Assembly: GCA_022823185.1 (NCBI GenBank)
Contig: JAJDXQ010000046.1
Coordinates: 248,001-312,000 of the forward strand
Direction of reading: 5' to 3'
Source of the DNA: Caldilineaceae bacterium
GTDB taxonomy: Bacteria; Chloroflexota; Anaerolineae; Caldilineales; Caldilineaceae
Length of the DNA: 64,000 nucleotides
Below the pieces are notes generated by a model. It worked only from the letters and a program-made list of their open reading frames with translations. It was not told the DNA's origin and did no database searches. Positions 1-8,908 of the stretch are shown one piece after another (position 1 is the first letter of the stretch; the number at the start of each line of letters is the position of its first letter). A program made the position numbers and the translations under genes.

Positions 1-301
1 AGCCGTCGGCGCTGACGGCCAGGCAGACGCGCTCGAACCAGCCGGCGTCCTTGCCCTGGCCGAGATACCACATCCAGAGCTCATCGCCGACGCGGTGGAC
101 AGTGCCGTAGTAGACGACGCGTTCGCTGTCGGGCGCGCCGTCATTGCCTAGCGCCACTGCGATGCGGGTCTGTCCGCAGGGCGTCATGTGGCCCTCGAGG
201 TGGAGCTCCACGCCGCATTGGAGCGGCAGGCTGTGGTCGTCGAAGGGGAAGAGAACGATTTCGTTGAGGTGCTGGCACGGTCCGCCGTTCTCAATAAGCA
301 T
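1..301 (-). CDS. Glycosyl-hydrolase-like protein, 3' part beyond window edge
   Basis: The frame opens at the ATG ending at 301, just downstream of an in-frame stop at 340-338, and runs 100 codons off the left edge without a stop. The text DELWMWYLGQGKDAGW resembles the blade motif of the larger proteins at 1355-2905, 24907-26622, 30410-32053 and 34345-35742 (strand of F/L-x-M-W/Y-Y around an inspected chain), which look like GH32/GH43-type five-bladed beta-propellers. It lies 130 bases after a PhyH gene on the same strand, so probably belongs to the same operon. Because most of the protein is missing, the assignment is by resemblance only and no substrate can be named. Confidence 0.55.
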   Translation of the reverse strand, partial: MLIENGGPCQHLNEIVLFPFDDHSLPLQCGVELHLEGHMTPCGQTRIAVALGNDGAPDSERVVYYGTVHRVGDELWMWYLGQGKDAGWFERVCLAVSADG

Positions 302-431
302 CAGACATTCCTGGCTATTCCGATTTGCGTTGCTGGCTCAGGATAGGGAAGAGGCAGGCTGCCACTGTAGCCGTGTCGACATGGAGCATGACTCGGTCCG
401 GGACTAGAGCGCCCTGCTCTCACCATCCCCC

Positions 432-1220
432 TCAGACCAGCTCAGGCTGAAGAGCGCGTTCGCCGAATATGACCGAGAACTGTTCGCCGTTTTCGGCCTT
501 TGTGACGGCGTCCATGTAGCATGCGCTGAATGCACGACGGGGAATGTCGGTGTTGTTGATTTGCGAACTGTGGGGCAGATGGTTGTGGAGCAGGACGCTT
601 TCGCCGGCTTCCATCTCAAGAAAGACGATTTCGGCGTCGCGCGTCAACTCTTCCGCCTGCTCCTCGGTCAGAAAGCCGGAACCACTGGAGGGGTTGATGA
701 GCGTGTGGTGGGCTCCGGGAACGATTTGAACGCAGCCATTGGCGACCGTTGCCGGATCCAGGGCCGTCCAGATCGTGATCAGTGGATCGCGGTCCAGGTA
801 TCTCCAGCGGTCCTGGTGCCAGATCAAGGGCGTCCCTTCACGGGCCGGTTTGTTCATGAACATGGCGCGGTAGCAGGCGATGGTGGTCTCTTCACCGTAG
901 ACGCGTGCACAGATGTGGCGAAAGAGTGGCTTCTGCATGAATGCGAGGAACAGTGGGTCATATTCCAGGTCCTGGATCTTGCGGTAGCTGAGCGTTGCGC
1001 CTTTGTGACCCTTTGTTTGAGGACCCGGCTTCCCTGTGCCCGGTTCGCGGTCCAGCTGCATTGCCATGCGGTCGTAGTCGAGCGGCGCCGTCCCCAACAT
1101 GATTTCGTCCATGCGTTTTTGAAGTGCGGCCAGTTCGGCTGGGGTCAGCGCCTTTCCCAGCCGCAGGAAGCCCTGGGTCTGGTACTGGCGCCACTGTTCG
1201 TTTGTGAGTGTTTCGGACAT
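432..1220 (-). CDS. Phytanoyl-CoA dioxygenase (PhyH) family protein
   Basis: A 262-residue Fe(II)/2-oxoglutarate oxygenase of the PhyH family, normal in length. The metal triad is visible: H135 and D137 in WHQDRW and H217 in LPHSSQ; R228/R229 follow at the place of the 2-oxoglutarate-binding arginine. These enzymes hydroxylate small organic substrates; the substrate here is unknown. The ATG at 1220 has an AGGAG eight to nine bases upstream. It sits between two glycosyl-hydrolase-like genes on the same strand, an arrangement repeated near 30-33 kb, which suggests oxidation of a sugar derivative or natural product rather than phytanoyl-CoA. Family membership is firm, substrate unknown. Confidence 0.88.
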   Translation of the reverse strand: MSETLTNEQWRQYQTQGFLRLGKALTPAELAALQKRMDEIMLGTAPLDYDRMAMQLDREPGTGKPGPQTKGHKGATLSYRKIQDLEYDPLFLAFMQKPLFRHICARVYGEETTIACYRAMFMNKPAREGTPLIWHQDRWRYLDRDPLITIWTALDPATVANGCVQIVPGAHHTLINPSSGSGFLTEEQAEELTRDAEIVFLEMEAGESVLLHNHLPHSSQINNTDIPRRAFSACYMDAVTKAENGEQFSVIFGERALQPELV

Positions 1221-1354
1221 TCTGGGCTCCTGACAGGGTCGGTCGCTTATGGCGGCATTCCTTCACCGGAACATTCCGGTGAGTCTGTTCTAACGATCAG
1301 GACGTGGCGTCCCGCGGCATTGTCGAAGTCAGGGACTTTCAACAGTTTCGCGTG

Positions 1355-2905
1355 CTAGTCCACGCGGCCTTTCAGCCTGATGAGATACAGCGTTACGTCA
1401 GCCGGGTCGACGGTGAGCGAATAGAGTTTGGTGCCGGGGGAAACATGGAAGCGCAGCTTCACGTAGAACTCGGATTGGTGCAACCGCGGAAAGCGCCCGC
1501 TGCGGTCTTCGCTTACGCCTGGCCAGCCGGGCTTGCCGTTCCAGGAGAGCATGGCGTCAAGTGTGTCTTCGCGGATCGGATCGCAATCCTCGACGGTACG
1601 TCCCGGAATGGGCTGGCCGGTATCTTCCAGCAGCTCGTAGCGCAGCTCGCCGGCGCTTGCGTCGACGTTTACCCTGATCTGGCCGCCCCGCTCCTGGCGG
1701 AATCGATTGGTGGTAAGAATGCCGGGCGCGTAGGATTCAGCTTCGACGCTGACGTAACCGTCGGGGCGCAGGACTGCGAGGCCCTTGCCGCGGCGGTTCG
1801 GTGTCGAGTAGGGTCCTTGCCAGGGCTGCGCGCTGTAACCGTTGTGGGTGAGGTTGCCGGCCATGTAGTAAAACATGAGTTGGTCATTGTGGCGGATGGG
1901 CCCGTCGGTGTAGACCATGCCATAGTCCCATGCGCCTGGCACGCCGCGGCCGATGAACGGTTCGCGCCAGCGGGTCCAGGCGACGGTGTCGCGGCTTACG
2001 GCCAGTTGCGTTTCTACGAAACCGTCAACGCGGGCGGGCAAGGCGTTGGAGCCGCTCTCGCCGGCGCCCCAGTACTTTTCGGCGACTGCGATGGCGTACG
2101 GTTCGGTGAGATCGGTCAGGAAGGTATGGAGCATGAGGACGTGCAGGCCGCCGTCGCTGCGGTTGAGCGGATCGAAGCCGGCGGCGTAGAATTCGGTGCC
2201 CGGCGGGTCCTGCAGGTCCTGCTCGATTACCGTGCGCAGGCCGGACCAGTGCAGGAAGTCGTCGCTGTCGCGGCGGCCCAGGACGCGGGTGCGGCGATTC
2301 GAGCCGCGCTGGGAGTAGTGGACATAGCGGGCTTCGGGATTGATGACGCCGCCGAAGGTCTCGGCGGGGGAGCCGAAGTTGAACATCATTTTCTGATCGC
2401 TGTGGCTGCCTTCGGGAAAGAGATGCCAGTCATAGCCGTCTGCGGAATAGCGAGCCAGCCAGCGCGGCTCTCCATCCTCGCCTATGCCGCTTGGCTTGTT
2501 GTCGATCTGTTTCCAGCGGCGCGCTTCGTCCTGCTCGTAATCGTCCAGGATCATGGAGAGGTGATCGGCTGAGCCGGTGGTGATGTTGTTGCGTTTCGAG
2601 CCGTCGAACTCGACCAGTCCCAGTTCTGGCCGTTCCCAGTTCAGCCCGTCGTCAGACTCCAGCGCGCAGAGGAGGCTACGGTCATCAACCCAGGCCCGGT
2701 AGTACATGCGGAAGCGCTGGTTAGCCTCGTCGTAGATCACGCGACCCGGCTGCGCGAACTGGGCGTCCCAGGGTTGATCGAAGGGAATCTCCAGGGGGCC
2801 GTCTACAGTCAACTTTACGGGCCGGTTCAGAACGCGTTTGGCGCCGGTTAACGACTCGATGAAGTAGTCGTCGATGAAGAGTTGCTTTCCGGGCGAGAGT
2901 TCCAT
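1355..2905 (-). CDS. Glycosyl-hydrolase-like beta-propeller protein (516 aa)
   Basis: The protein opens with GKQLFIDDYFIESL, the signature N-terminus of a large bacterial family usually annotated as hypothetical or GH32/GH43-like, and contains several Tyr/Trp-rich blade motifs (FRMYYRAW, QLMFYYMAG). No signal peptide is seen, so it is probably cytoplasmic. I prefer the ATG at 2905 (GAGGAT eight bases upstream) over a TTG five codons earlier. Four relatives occur in this window (1-301, 24907-26622, 30410-32053, 34345-35742), two of them next to PhyH genes. A hydrolase or lyase acting on oligosaccharides is inferred from fold resemblance; catalytic carboxylates were not assigned. Confidence 0.65.
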   Translation of the reverse strand: MELSPGKQLFIDDYFIESLTGAKRVLNRPVKLTVDGPLEIPFDQPWDAQFAQPGRVIYDEANQRFRMYYRAWVDDRSLLCALESDDGLNWERPELGLVEFDGSKRNNITTGSADHLSMILDDYEQDEARRWKQIDNKPSGIGEDGEPRWLARYSADGYDWHLFPEGSHSDQKMMFNFGSPAETFGGVINPEARYVHYSQRGSNRRTRVLGRRDSDDFLHWSGLRTVIEQDLQDPPGTEFYAAGFDPLNRSDGGLHVLMLHTFLTDLTEPYAIAVAEKYWGAGESGSNALPARVDGFVETQLAVSRDTVAWTRWREPFIGRGVPGAWDYGMVYTDGPIRHNDQLMFYYMAGNLTHNGYSAQPWQGPYSTPNRRGKGLAVLRPDGYVSVEAESYAPGILTTNRFRQERGGQIRVNVDASAGELRYELLEDTGQPIPGRTVEDCDPIREDTLDAMLSWNGKPGWPGVSEDRSGRFPRLHQSEFYVKLRFHVSPGTKLYSLTVDPADVTLYLIRLKGRVD

Positions 2906-3097
2906 GGGACAAATCCTCAAGGGGAGGATGAATTGGTTATCAAGTCAGACTCAATCTGTCAAAAGTAAGTGAGAACTGGAATGGGAAAATTTGGCGGGCA
3001 ATCTGCAAGATTAAGATACTCAAAGTCTCGAAAGGAGGGAGGTCCAATTGCCAAGACAAACGTAGGGTTAGTACCAAATATCTATCGGCAAATGTGA

Positions 3098-3559
3098 TTA
3101 CGGGCAAGTATCTCTTGTCAACAGATGCTTATGGTCAGCCGTTATATATATTTTTCCACGCACCCACTTCTTGAAGTCTTTCTGTAAGGCGGTATCGCCT
3201 CCTCTCGCTCGTCGTCTACCCCCTCTTAGAGGTTCATCAGATTGCCTTTGGACGACCAACACATTGACATTCGCAACAATGGCCAAGGCAATCAAATGAG
3301 GATCATCCGATTCCAGTTTACCCGCCAATCTTGCCTGTGCATCCAAGACATCTTCTTTCGGTACAAGCTTCAGTTGTCCTGCGCGATTCAATTCCTTATA
3401 GTTCAGGCGCTTAGATTTCCATTCACTCTTAAACCGCTCCGTATCCGAGTATGCAATCTTTCCGTTCCTTTCTTTCATCCACTTGCGGATAGGGAGCATG
3501 TCTTCATTGGACCAGTCGTGAAAATCACCGAGACAGTTGGCGTCGAGAATTATACACAC
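3098..3559 (-). CDS. PIN-like nuclease, partner of the ATPase upstream
   Basis: A 153-residue protein with a PIN-domain pattern: ILDAN with D6 at the N-terminus, an acidic helix (E41, E46), SDDPHLIALA with D85/D86, and a strand-end acidic residue (D107). PIN domains are metal-dependent RNases, often toxins. The start is a GTG at 3559, three bases after the stop of the ATPase gene, with GAGGAT of the ATPase end serving as ribosome binding site, so translation is probably coupled. Base composition is more AT-rich than the flanks. There is no VapB-like antitoxin. The pairing suggests an ATPase-gated effector in a defence cassette; that is inference. Confidence 0.6.
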   Translation of the reverse strand: MCIILDANCLGDFHDWSNEDMLPIRKWMKERNGKIAYSDTERFKSEWKSKRLNYKELNRAGQLKLVPKEDVLDAQARLAGKLESDDPHLIALAIVANVNVLVVQRQSDEPLRGGRRRARGGDTALQKDFKKWVRGKIYITADHKHLLTRDTCP

Positions 3560-3562
3560 CTT

Positions 3563-4909
3563 CTAATCCTCAAAGCCCATAAGCCTGTCCGCTTCGAGTA
3601 GGAAAAAGTCTCTGAAGTGGGGCGGAACACCTACCATATTTCCCATCCTGTCGAAGGTGATGTTATGCACTTTGACGACGTTTCTCTTGGGTTCCAAATA
3701 TATGAGGGAAACATCCTCCTCATTGATTGTTCCTCTTCTGATTTCGATGCGTGCACGATCAATCATGTAGTCGCTATGCGTTTCTACGACGAAGGTTTGG
3801 TTGCCATTGCTTGCCAGTTGGACAAACAAGGATGAGAGTTCAGCTTGGGCCCTGGGATGAAGATGGACTTCGGGCTGCTGAAGCAGGAAATAGGCAGGCA
3901 TCGGCCTATCGCGGTCACGACTTCGAGTGCCCCCAAAGTTCAGTATCTTGACCAGAATAGGCAAGATCTGGCTAACGCCGTAGCCAACATGGGCAATGCT
4001 AACGGTTGGACCCCTCACCTTGACTGTCAACTGAAAGGGGGATGCCTTGGAACCTCCAAGGGTTTTGACTTCTATAGCCTGGTAAAGGCCAGAGAGCTCA
4101 CCGAATCGAGCCAGATTTTGCTTCAGGGAGTGCCATTCATGGGGTAGTGTCGATTCCAGCAACATCAAAGTCATGGGCGCATCCCCGCCCTCAGGATCCG
4201 CAGAATCTCTCAATGGATCATAGGTCCGTTTGGGTCGAGACCGAACGGGGGATGTACTCATCACAGTTGGTTCATTTGCGATGCTCCCCAGGATGGCCAG
4301 TCCTCTATGTTGCTTAGCCTTCCTCTCGACATAAGCTACTAATTCACTCTTGGTCTCTGACTGCCCCTCTGTTCCCCTTGCGGATAGCGTAGCCAGGAGC
4401 AGAAAAACTCTGAAATAGATTGCTTCAACAGAATCTAAGCAGATGCGAAAGTTGTTTTCTTGGCCAAAGTACTGAACTGGCTTCCTGCTTTCTCGAGACG
4501 AATCTCTGAATTCAAAAAGAATTTCGCCGTCATCGAATTTCAGAGTCGCTGAATTCAGAAAGGGCTCGACACCCCCTTCTCTCTCAATGAAATCAGCAGT
4601 CAGATGGAAATCCCCGCCGGCGTCGGAAAAAGAGAATCCAATGCGGAACGACTTATCGTCTTTCTTGCTTCTCCTGATTATGTCGCCAAATGCCCCCATC
4701 GAATAGGGATCCGGGTTGAAATCTACTTCTCCTCTACTCAAGAAGTCAGCCAAGACTTGAAAGCAGGCCATAGTTGTCGTCTTGCCTGTGCTGTTTTCTC
4801 CGACCAAAAAGGTCAAAGGGCGGATGTTGAAGGTTTGGCGCTCAGAGAAGCAGCGTACCTCCTCAATTGCAATTTGAGTAATGTTCAATGTCTTACCTCT
4901 GGTTGACAC
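3563..4909 (-). CDS. AAA/ABC-type ATPase (DUF3696/OLD-like), putative defence sensor
   Basis: A 448-residue SMC/Rad50-like ATPase. Visible motifs are Walker A GENSTGKTT (37-45), an ABC-signature-like GYGVSQILPI (309-318), the Walker B region LLQQPEVHLHP (342-352) and ETHSDYMIDR (376-385), all typical of DUF3696/AAA_21 proteins. Oddly, the Walker B acid and the following catalytic position are both Gln (Q344, Q345). The listed start is a GTG at 4909; a TTG at 4888 preceded by AGAGGT is a good alternative. It is directly followed by a PIN-like gene, and the pair resembles ATPase-plus-nuclease defence systems such as PARIS or Septu without matching their known effectors. Confidence 0.75.
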   Translation of the reverse strand: MSTRGKTLNITQIAIEEVRCFSERQTFNIRPLTFLVGENSTGKTTTMACFQVLADFLSRGEVDFNPDPYSMGAFGDIIRRSKKDDKSFRIGFSFSDAGGDFHLTADFIEREGGVEPFLNSATLKFDDGEILFEFRDSSRESRKPVQYFGQENNFRICLDSVEAIYFRVFLLLATLSARGTEGQSETKSELVAYVERKAKQHRGLAILGSIANEPTVMSTSPVRSRPKRTYDPLRDSADPEGGDAPMTLMLLESTLPHEWHSLKQNLARFGELSGLYQAIEVKTLGGSKASPFQLTVKVRGPTVSIAHVGYGVSQILPILVKILNFGGTRSRDRDRPMPAYFLLQQPEVHLHPRAQAELSSLFVQLASNGNQTFVVETHSDYMIDRARIEIRRGTINEEDVSLIYLEPKRNVVKVHNITFDRMGNMVGVPPHFRDFFLLEADRLMGFED

Positions 4910-5054
4910 GATTCTTCATCCCTTACCGTGTGTGCGACTACTACCTCTGGAGAGACTAGCTAGCAAACCGTTGGGTCGCTGACAGTTTCAAGACCTTTCT
5001 GACCGAAAAAGATTGAGGCGCCAGAAACGTCGAGCATTGATCGGCCAAATTGAA

Positions 5055-5948
5055 CTACGCCTTAATCCCAGTCAGCGCGATCCCCTGAATGAAGTGTTTC
5101 TGCGCGAGGAAGAAGACGATAAGGATGGGAACGATCATCATGGTTGACGCGGCCATGAGGGGGCCCCACATGGTGCGGCGCTCGAACATGAAGGCCTGGA
5201 GGCCAAGGGACAGCGTGAACTTCTCGCGCGTGTTGAGGAAGATGAGCGGGCCGGTGAAGTCATTCCAGGCGAACATGAAGCTGAAGATGGCGACGGTTGC
5301 CAGGGCTGGCTTGGCGAGGGGCAGGATGATGGTCCACCAGATGCGCAGTCTGGTGGCTCCGTCGATGATGGCGGCCTCTTCCAGCTCCATGGGGATGGTC
5401 AGGAAGAACTGACGCAGCATGAAGATGTAGAAGGGTGTGCCGAGCATAGCGGGAATGGTCAGCGGGTAGAATGTGTCGATCCACTCCAGTTCGGCGAAAA
5501 GGAGATAGAGGGGCACAAGCATGACGATGTAGGGGATCATCATCTGGCTGACCATAACCATGAAGATGAGGTCGCGGCCGGGCGCGCGTAAGCGTGAGAA
5601 GGCGTATGCGGCGAGCGAGCAGGTGAAGACTGCGCCGAAAACGTGGGCGAGGGCGATGACCAGGGTGTTGAAAAAATAGAGGTGCATGGGGGCATAGATG
5701 AAAACGGCGGGAAAGTTGCCCCAGATGAAGGGATCGGGCACCCAGATTGGGGGAAAGGCGAAGATCTGACGGTCGGCCTTGAGCGAAGTACTGACCATCC
5801 AGACGAAGGGAAGCGCGAAGATAAGTGCGCCAAGGACGAGCAGGATCTGTATGCCGCCGCGCTCAAGCAGACGACGGAGAGGCTGCCACCTGGCTCCGGG
5901 ATGAATTTCGCGTTCGGATTGAGGTCCGATGGCCTGATCGCGAATCAT
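5055..5948 (-). CDS. Sugar ABC transporter permease, MalG type
   Basis: Inner-membrane permease of a carbohydrate ABC importer (297 residues). It has about six hydrophobic segments and the cytoplasmic EAA loop (ELEEAAIIDGATRLRIWWTI) that contacts the ATPase. The reading frame is open further upstream, but the ATG at 5948 is chosen because it follows the stop of the other permease gene by only four bases and gives a normal N-terminus (MIRDQAIG). It forms an operon with the MalF-type permease and the binding protein upstream. No ATPase gene is present, as is common when one MsiK/UgpC-like ATPase elsewhere serves many importers. Confidence 0.9.
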   Translation of the reverse strand: MIRDQAIGPQSEREIHPGARWQPLRRLLERGGIQILLVLGALIFALPFVWMVSTSLKADRQIFAFPPIWVPDPFIWGNFPAVFIYAPMHLYFFNTLVIALAHVFGAVFTCSLAAYAFSRLRAPGRDLIFMVMVSQMMIPYIVMLVPLYLLFAELEWIDTFYPLTIPAMLGTPFYIFMLRQFFLTIPMELEEAAIIDGATRLRIWWTIILPLAKPALATVAIFSFMFAWNDFTGPLIFLNTREKFTLSLGLQAFMFERRTMWGPLMAASTMMIVPILIVFFLAQKHFIQGIALTGIKA

Positions 5949-5952
5949 GGCT

Positions 5953-6867
5953 TTAGCTCTGCTCCGCTTCGTAGTAGACCCAACGGCTTGCCAGCTTGAA
6001 CTGGACCAGCGTGAGCGCAAGCACGGCCACAAAGAGGATCCAGGCCATGCTGGCTGCGTATCCCATATCCAGGAGGACAAAGGCGCGGCGATACAGGTAG
6101 AGCATATAGAACAGCGTCGATTCGGCAGGACCGCCGCCGGTCATCACGTAAGCGGTGGTGAAGACCTGGAAGGAGGCGATGACGCTGAGAACGAGAATGA
6201 AGAAGAGCGTTGGGCTGAGCATAGGAAGGGTTACATGTTGGAAGCGCTGCCAGCGGTTTGCGCCATCGATTTCCGCCGCTTCGTAGAGATGCTGGGGAAC
6301 GCCTTGCAGGCCGGCGAGGACGATGATCATGGCGGCGCCGGAGCCCCAAAGCGCCATGAGGATGAGGGCCGGTTTGGACCAGGTGAGCGATGCGAGCCAG
6401 AGCGGGCCTTCAATCTTAACGAGTCGCAGAGTCGAATTGATGAGGCCCCACTCGGGCTGCAGAATCCAAACCCAGAGGATGGCGCCGGCGACGATGGGCA
6501 CGATCGACGGCACATAGAAGAGGGTACGGTAGACGGCGATGCCGCGGGCTTTCTGGTTGAGCAGGAGGGCCAGGAGGGTGGCAACGATAACGTGCAGCGG
6601 CACGAAGACGAGCACATAATATAGCGTGTTGCCCATCGACATGCGGAAGCGCTGATCGTCGGTAAAGAGCTCGATGTAGTTCGCCAGACCGACCCAGCGG
6701 GCGGGGGTCACGATTTCGTAGTCCATGAAGCCCAACACGAAGGAAGCGGCGACCGGGCCGATGACAAAGGCGAGGAAGCCGATGCCCCAAGGGAGGAGAA
6801 AGAGATAGCAGGTCAGGGCCTCTCTGGCGGCGTTGGTGAGTCTTGGTTTGGGTTGGGCGTTGGTCAT
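5953..6867 (-). CDS. Sugar ABC transporter permease, MalF type
   Basis: Integral membrane permease of a carbohydrate ABC importer with six predicted membrane segments beginning at CYLFLLPWGIGFLAF and the EAA-loop motif LYEAAEIDGANRWQRF near residue 215. The ATG at 6867 (MTNAQPKPRL) gives a 304-residue protein of family length; an in-frame TTG ten codons earlier is less likely. It lies downstream of the binding-protein gene, separated by about 90 bases that hold a 9-bp stem-loop (6907-6940), and ends four bases before the second permease. Together they should form the heterodimeric channel; substrate unknown. Confidence 0.9.
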   Translation of the reverse strand: MTNAQPKPRLTNAAREALTCYLFLLPWGIGFLAFVIGPVAASFVLGFMDYEIVTPARWVGLANYIELFTDDQRFRMSMGNTLYYVLVFVPLHVIVATLLALLLNQKARGIAVYRTLFYVPSIVPIVAGAILWVWILQPEWGLINSTLRLVKIEGPLWLASLTWSKPALILMALWGSGAAMIIVLAGLQGVPQHLYEAAEIDGANRWQRFQHVTLPMLSPTLFFILVLSVIASFQVFTTAYVMTGGGPAESTLFYMLYLYRRAFVLLDMGYAASMAWILFVAVLALTLVQFKLASRWVYYEAEQS

Positions 6868-6906
6868 GGAGGCAGTCCTGACAGTTGGAGAAGACAAGCG
6901 AGAAGA

Positions 6907-6940
6907 CAGAACCGGAACGACAGGATGCCGCCCGGTTCTG
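6907..6940 (-). promoter_or_regulatory. Intercistronic stem-loop after sugar-binding-protein gene
   Basis: CAGAACCGG at 6907-6915 is the exact reverse complement of 6932-6940, giving a perfect 9-bp stem with a 16-base loop. It lies 18 bases past the stop of the binding-protein gene and before the permease genes. No T-run follows, so it is more likely a 3'-end stabiliser or partial terminator, as in malE-malF-type operons, than a full terminator. Similar structures follow three other binding-protein genes here. Confidence 0.65.
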
Positions 6941-6957
6941 TTTATTCTCTTATGCGC

Positions 6958-8430
6958 TTAGGAGGATTCGAGATTCTCCCAAGCGGCGTCGAGCGCCTTT
7001 TGGACGTCGGCGTGGGAGGCGTCGAGGGCCTCTTGCGGCGTCTGCTTCTTGGTGAGGGCGGACTCCCAGGCGTTCTTGAAACCGATCCAGAGTTCGGCGG
7101 CGGCGAGTCCGGCGATCTGGCCGCAGCCCACGGAGAAGGTCTCTGAATCGAGGTATCTCTGCATCATGATCTTCTGGCGTTCGGGTAGGACGGAGTAGTA
7201 CTCGTCCAACATGAACTGCATGGCCGGCTGGTAGACGGGCGGTGTGGGGGCGAAGATCGGTTCGCCGGGCAGCTGCTGACGCGCCCATTCGGCCTTTTCG
7301 AGCTCAAGGCCGACGGTCCCTGCGGCGCGCACGTATTTCTCGCTGATCACCCACTTCATGAATTCCCAACCCTGTTCGACAAGCTCGGTATTGGGGTCGA
7401 TCACGAAAGTCCAGCCGCAGGACCAGTTAACCTGGGCGCCTTCATTTGCGGCCGAGACAGGCATGAGGCCGGTGCCGTCGTAGTCGAGGTCGGGGAACTT
7501 GGCATAGCGGCCGATCATCCAGTTGCCGTAGGAGCACATGGAGACCTGACCCTGGGCGAAGGGATCGACGGGCTGACCGGCGAAGCCTTCCATGAAGGAG
7601 GAGGCCGCGGCGTTGCCGCCGCCAAACTCGTCGATCATGTGGACGCACCACTCGAGGGCTTCGACCCATGGATCGGTGTTAATGAGGTTGGTGCGGCCGT
7701 CCTCGGACTGGCTGACTCCGCCGTTTTCCATGGCGTAGATAAGCAGCTGATCGGACAGGCCGGGCGGGAAGTGGGGGAGGAAGCCGTAGCGAACGATGCG
7801 GTCTCCTTCCATCTTGTTCAGCTGGGGCGCCATTTCCATGATGTCGTCCCAGGTCTCGGGGCCAACGTCTGGATCGAGGCCGGCTTCTTCAAAGTGAGTC
7901 CTGTTCCAGAAGAAGTAGCGGGTGCCGGCGGTATGTGGCAGCCCGTAGAGTGTGCCCTGCCAGGTGAGGTCGGCGATGGGGCCGGCCATGAAGTTGCCTT
8001 TGTCGACATTGTCCCGCTCAAGGAGGTCTTCGATGGGCCTGTAGAGATTGCGGGAGGCAAACTGGCGGAAGGTGTGGCGGTTCTGGTAGGAGACATCGGG
8101 TCCCTTGCCGGCAGCCACGGCGGTTACGTACTTGGGCGTACCGTAGACCGCTTCGCCGAGGTCACCGAGCGACACGGTGATGTCGGGGTGCTGCTCCTGG
8201 AATACCTGGAGAACGCCTTCCGTGGTGGGATTGATGCGCCACCAGATCTGGATGTCAACGGGTTCCTGTGAGGCCGCCATTCCTTCGTCGCCGGCGGCTT
8301 CAGGGCCGGGCGCCACACAGGCGCTGGCTGCCAGAGCGAGTCCGGCAACTGCGGCAGAGTTCTTCAGGAGGCTTCTCCGGCTGATGCCCTCCTGGACGCC
8401 GGTCTTTGCTACGGAATTGACTCTCGTCAT
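6958..8430 (-). CDS. Sugar ABC transporter substrate-binding lipoprotein, Tat-exported
   Basis: A 490-residue family 1 extracellular solute-binding protein. The N-terminus carries a twin-arginine signal (SRRSLLK, residues 17-23), a hydrophobic stretch and a lipobox ending AASAC with C38 as the lipidated residue; the mature part begins with an Ala/Gly/Glu linker and IQIWWRINP, the first strand of the sugar-binding fold. Start ATG at 8430 is preceded by AAAGGAG. It heads the operon with two permeases. Tat export of a lipidated binding protein implies folding before export. The ligand is probably a sugar or glycoside, given the neighbouring glycosyl-hydrolase-like genes, but is not determinable. 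Confidence 0.92.
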   Translation of the reverse strand: MTRVNSVAKTGVQEGISRRSLLKNSAAVAGLALAASACVAPGPEAAGDEGMAASQEPVDIQIWWRINPTTEGVLQVFQEQHPDITVSLGDLGEAVYGTPKYVTAVAAGKGPDVSYQNRHTFRQFASRNLYRPIEDLLERDNVDKGNFMAGPIADLTWQGTLYGLPHTAGTRYFFWNRTHFEEAGLDPDVGPETWDDIMEMAPQLNKMEGDRIVRYGFLPHFPPGLSDQLLIYAMENGGVSQSEDGRTNLINTDPWVEALEWCVHMIDEFGGGNAAASSFMEGFAGQPVDPFAQGQVSMCSYGNWMIGRYAKFPDLDYDGTGLMPVSAANEGAQVNWSCGWTFVIDPNTELVEQGWEFMKWVISEKYVRAAGTVGLELEKAEWARQQLPGEPIFAPTPPVYQPAMQFMLDEYYSVLPERQKIMMQRYLDSETFSVGCGQIAGLAAAELWIGFKNAWESALTKKQTPQEALDASHADVQKALDAAWENLESS

Positions 8431-8908
8431 GGTTCTTACATCTCCTTTTCGATGCAGATTGCATGAGACTACTGCTTAATTCTGGAAATTCCTACGCGGT
8501 TCGATCAATAGTCCCTCCTGAGCAACATTGGGCGACTGGGAAGACTTTCGGCATGTCTCCGGCTGGATGCTTTGATGTGAGTCGCTGCTGGGCGCAATAC
8601 CCGATTATTCGGGAAAGTTGAACTCAAATGGCGTGGGACGGCTACAATGACCTCCTGACCATTAGACATTGGACTGCTAAGAGGAGAGTAATCGGTGGTC
8701 GAGGTCGCTGCGGACCATGGCCGCGTGTGATTCTATCGGATCACGCGAGGAATGGCAACCTCTGTACCTGCTTCCCTCTGCCCATTACCAGCCGGGAGTG
8801 GTATAATGGTCGCTGACCGATAGCCATGCCATGTTCGACCTCTCCGCGCCGATTCAGGGCAAAAACATCTGCTGATTCGACCCCAAGCGAAGACGTGAGG
8901 AAAGCAAT
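8431..8908. other. Divergent intergenic region, 478 bases
   Basis: Lies between the minus-strand importer operon and the plus-strand PhyH operon. Weak minus promoter elements are TTGATC (8508-8503) and CAGAAT (8484-8479) 18 bases apart. On the plus strand there is TTGAAC (8618-8623) with TACAAT (8643-8648), spacing 19, and a better extended -10 at 8799-8807. No credible coding frame or RNA gene was found; the 62-codon frame at 8628 has no ribosome binding site. Confidence 0.4.
8799..8807 (+). promoter_or_regulatory. Extended -10 promoter for the 8.9-11.9 kb operon
   Basis: TGGTATAAT matches the extended -10 consensus TGnTATAAT exactly and lies about 100 bases upstream of the PhyH start at 8909. 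The -35 region is poor, as is usual with extended -10 promoters. It would give a leader of roughly 90 bases. Confidence 0.5.

Noticed and set aside
1304..2572. Long plus-strand frame (422 codons).
   Set aside because: Antisense shadow of the glycosyl-hydrolase-like gene at 1355-2905; valine/alanine-rich text and no ribosome binding site.
5949..6080. Upstream extension of the MalG-type permease.
   Set aside because: It overlaps the end of the MalF-type permease gene with Ser/Trp-rich shadow text; the ATG at 5948 gives a normal N-terminus.
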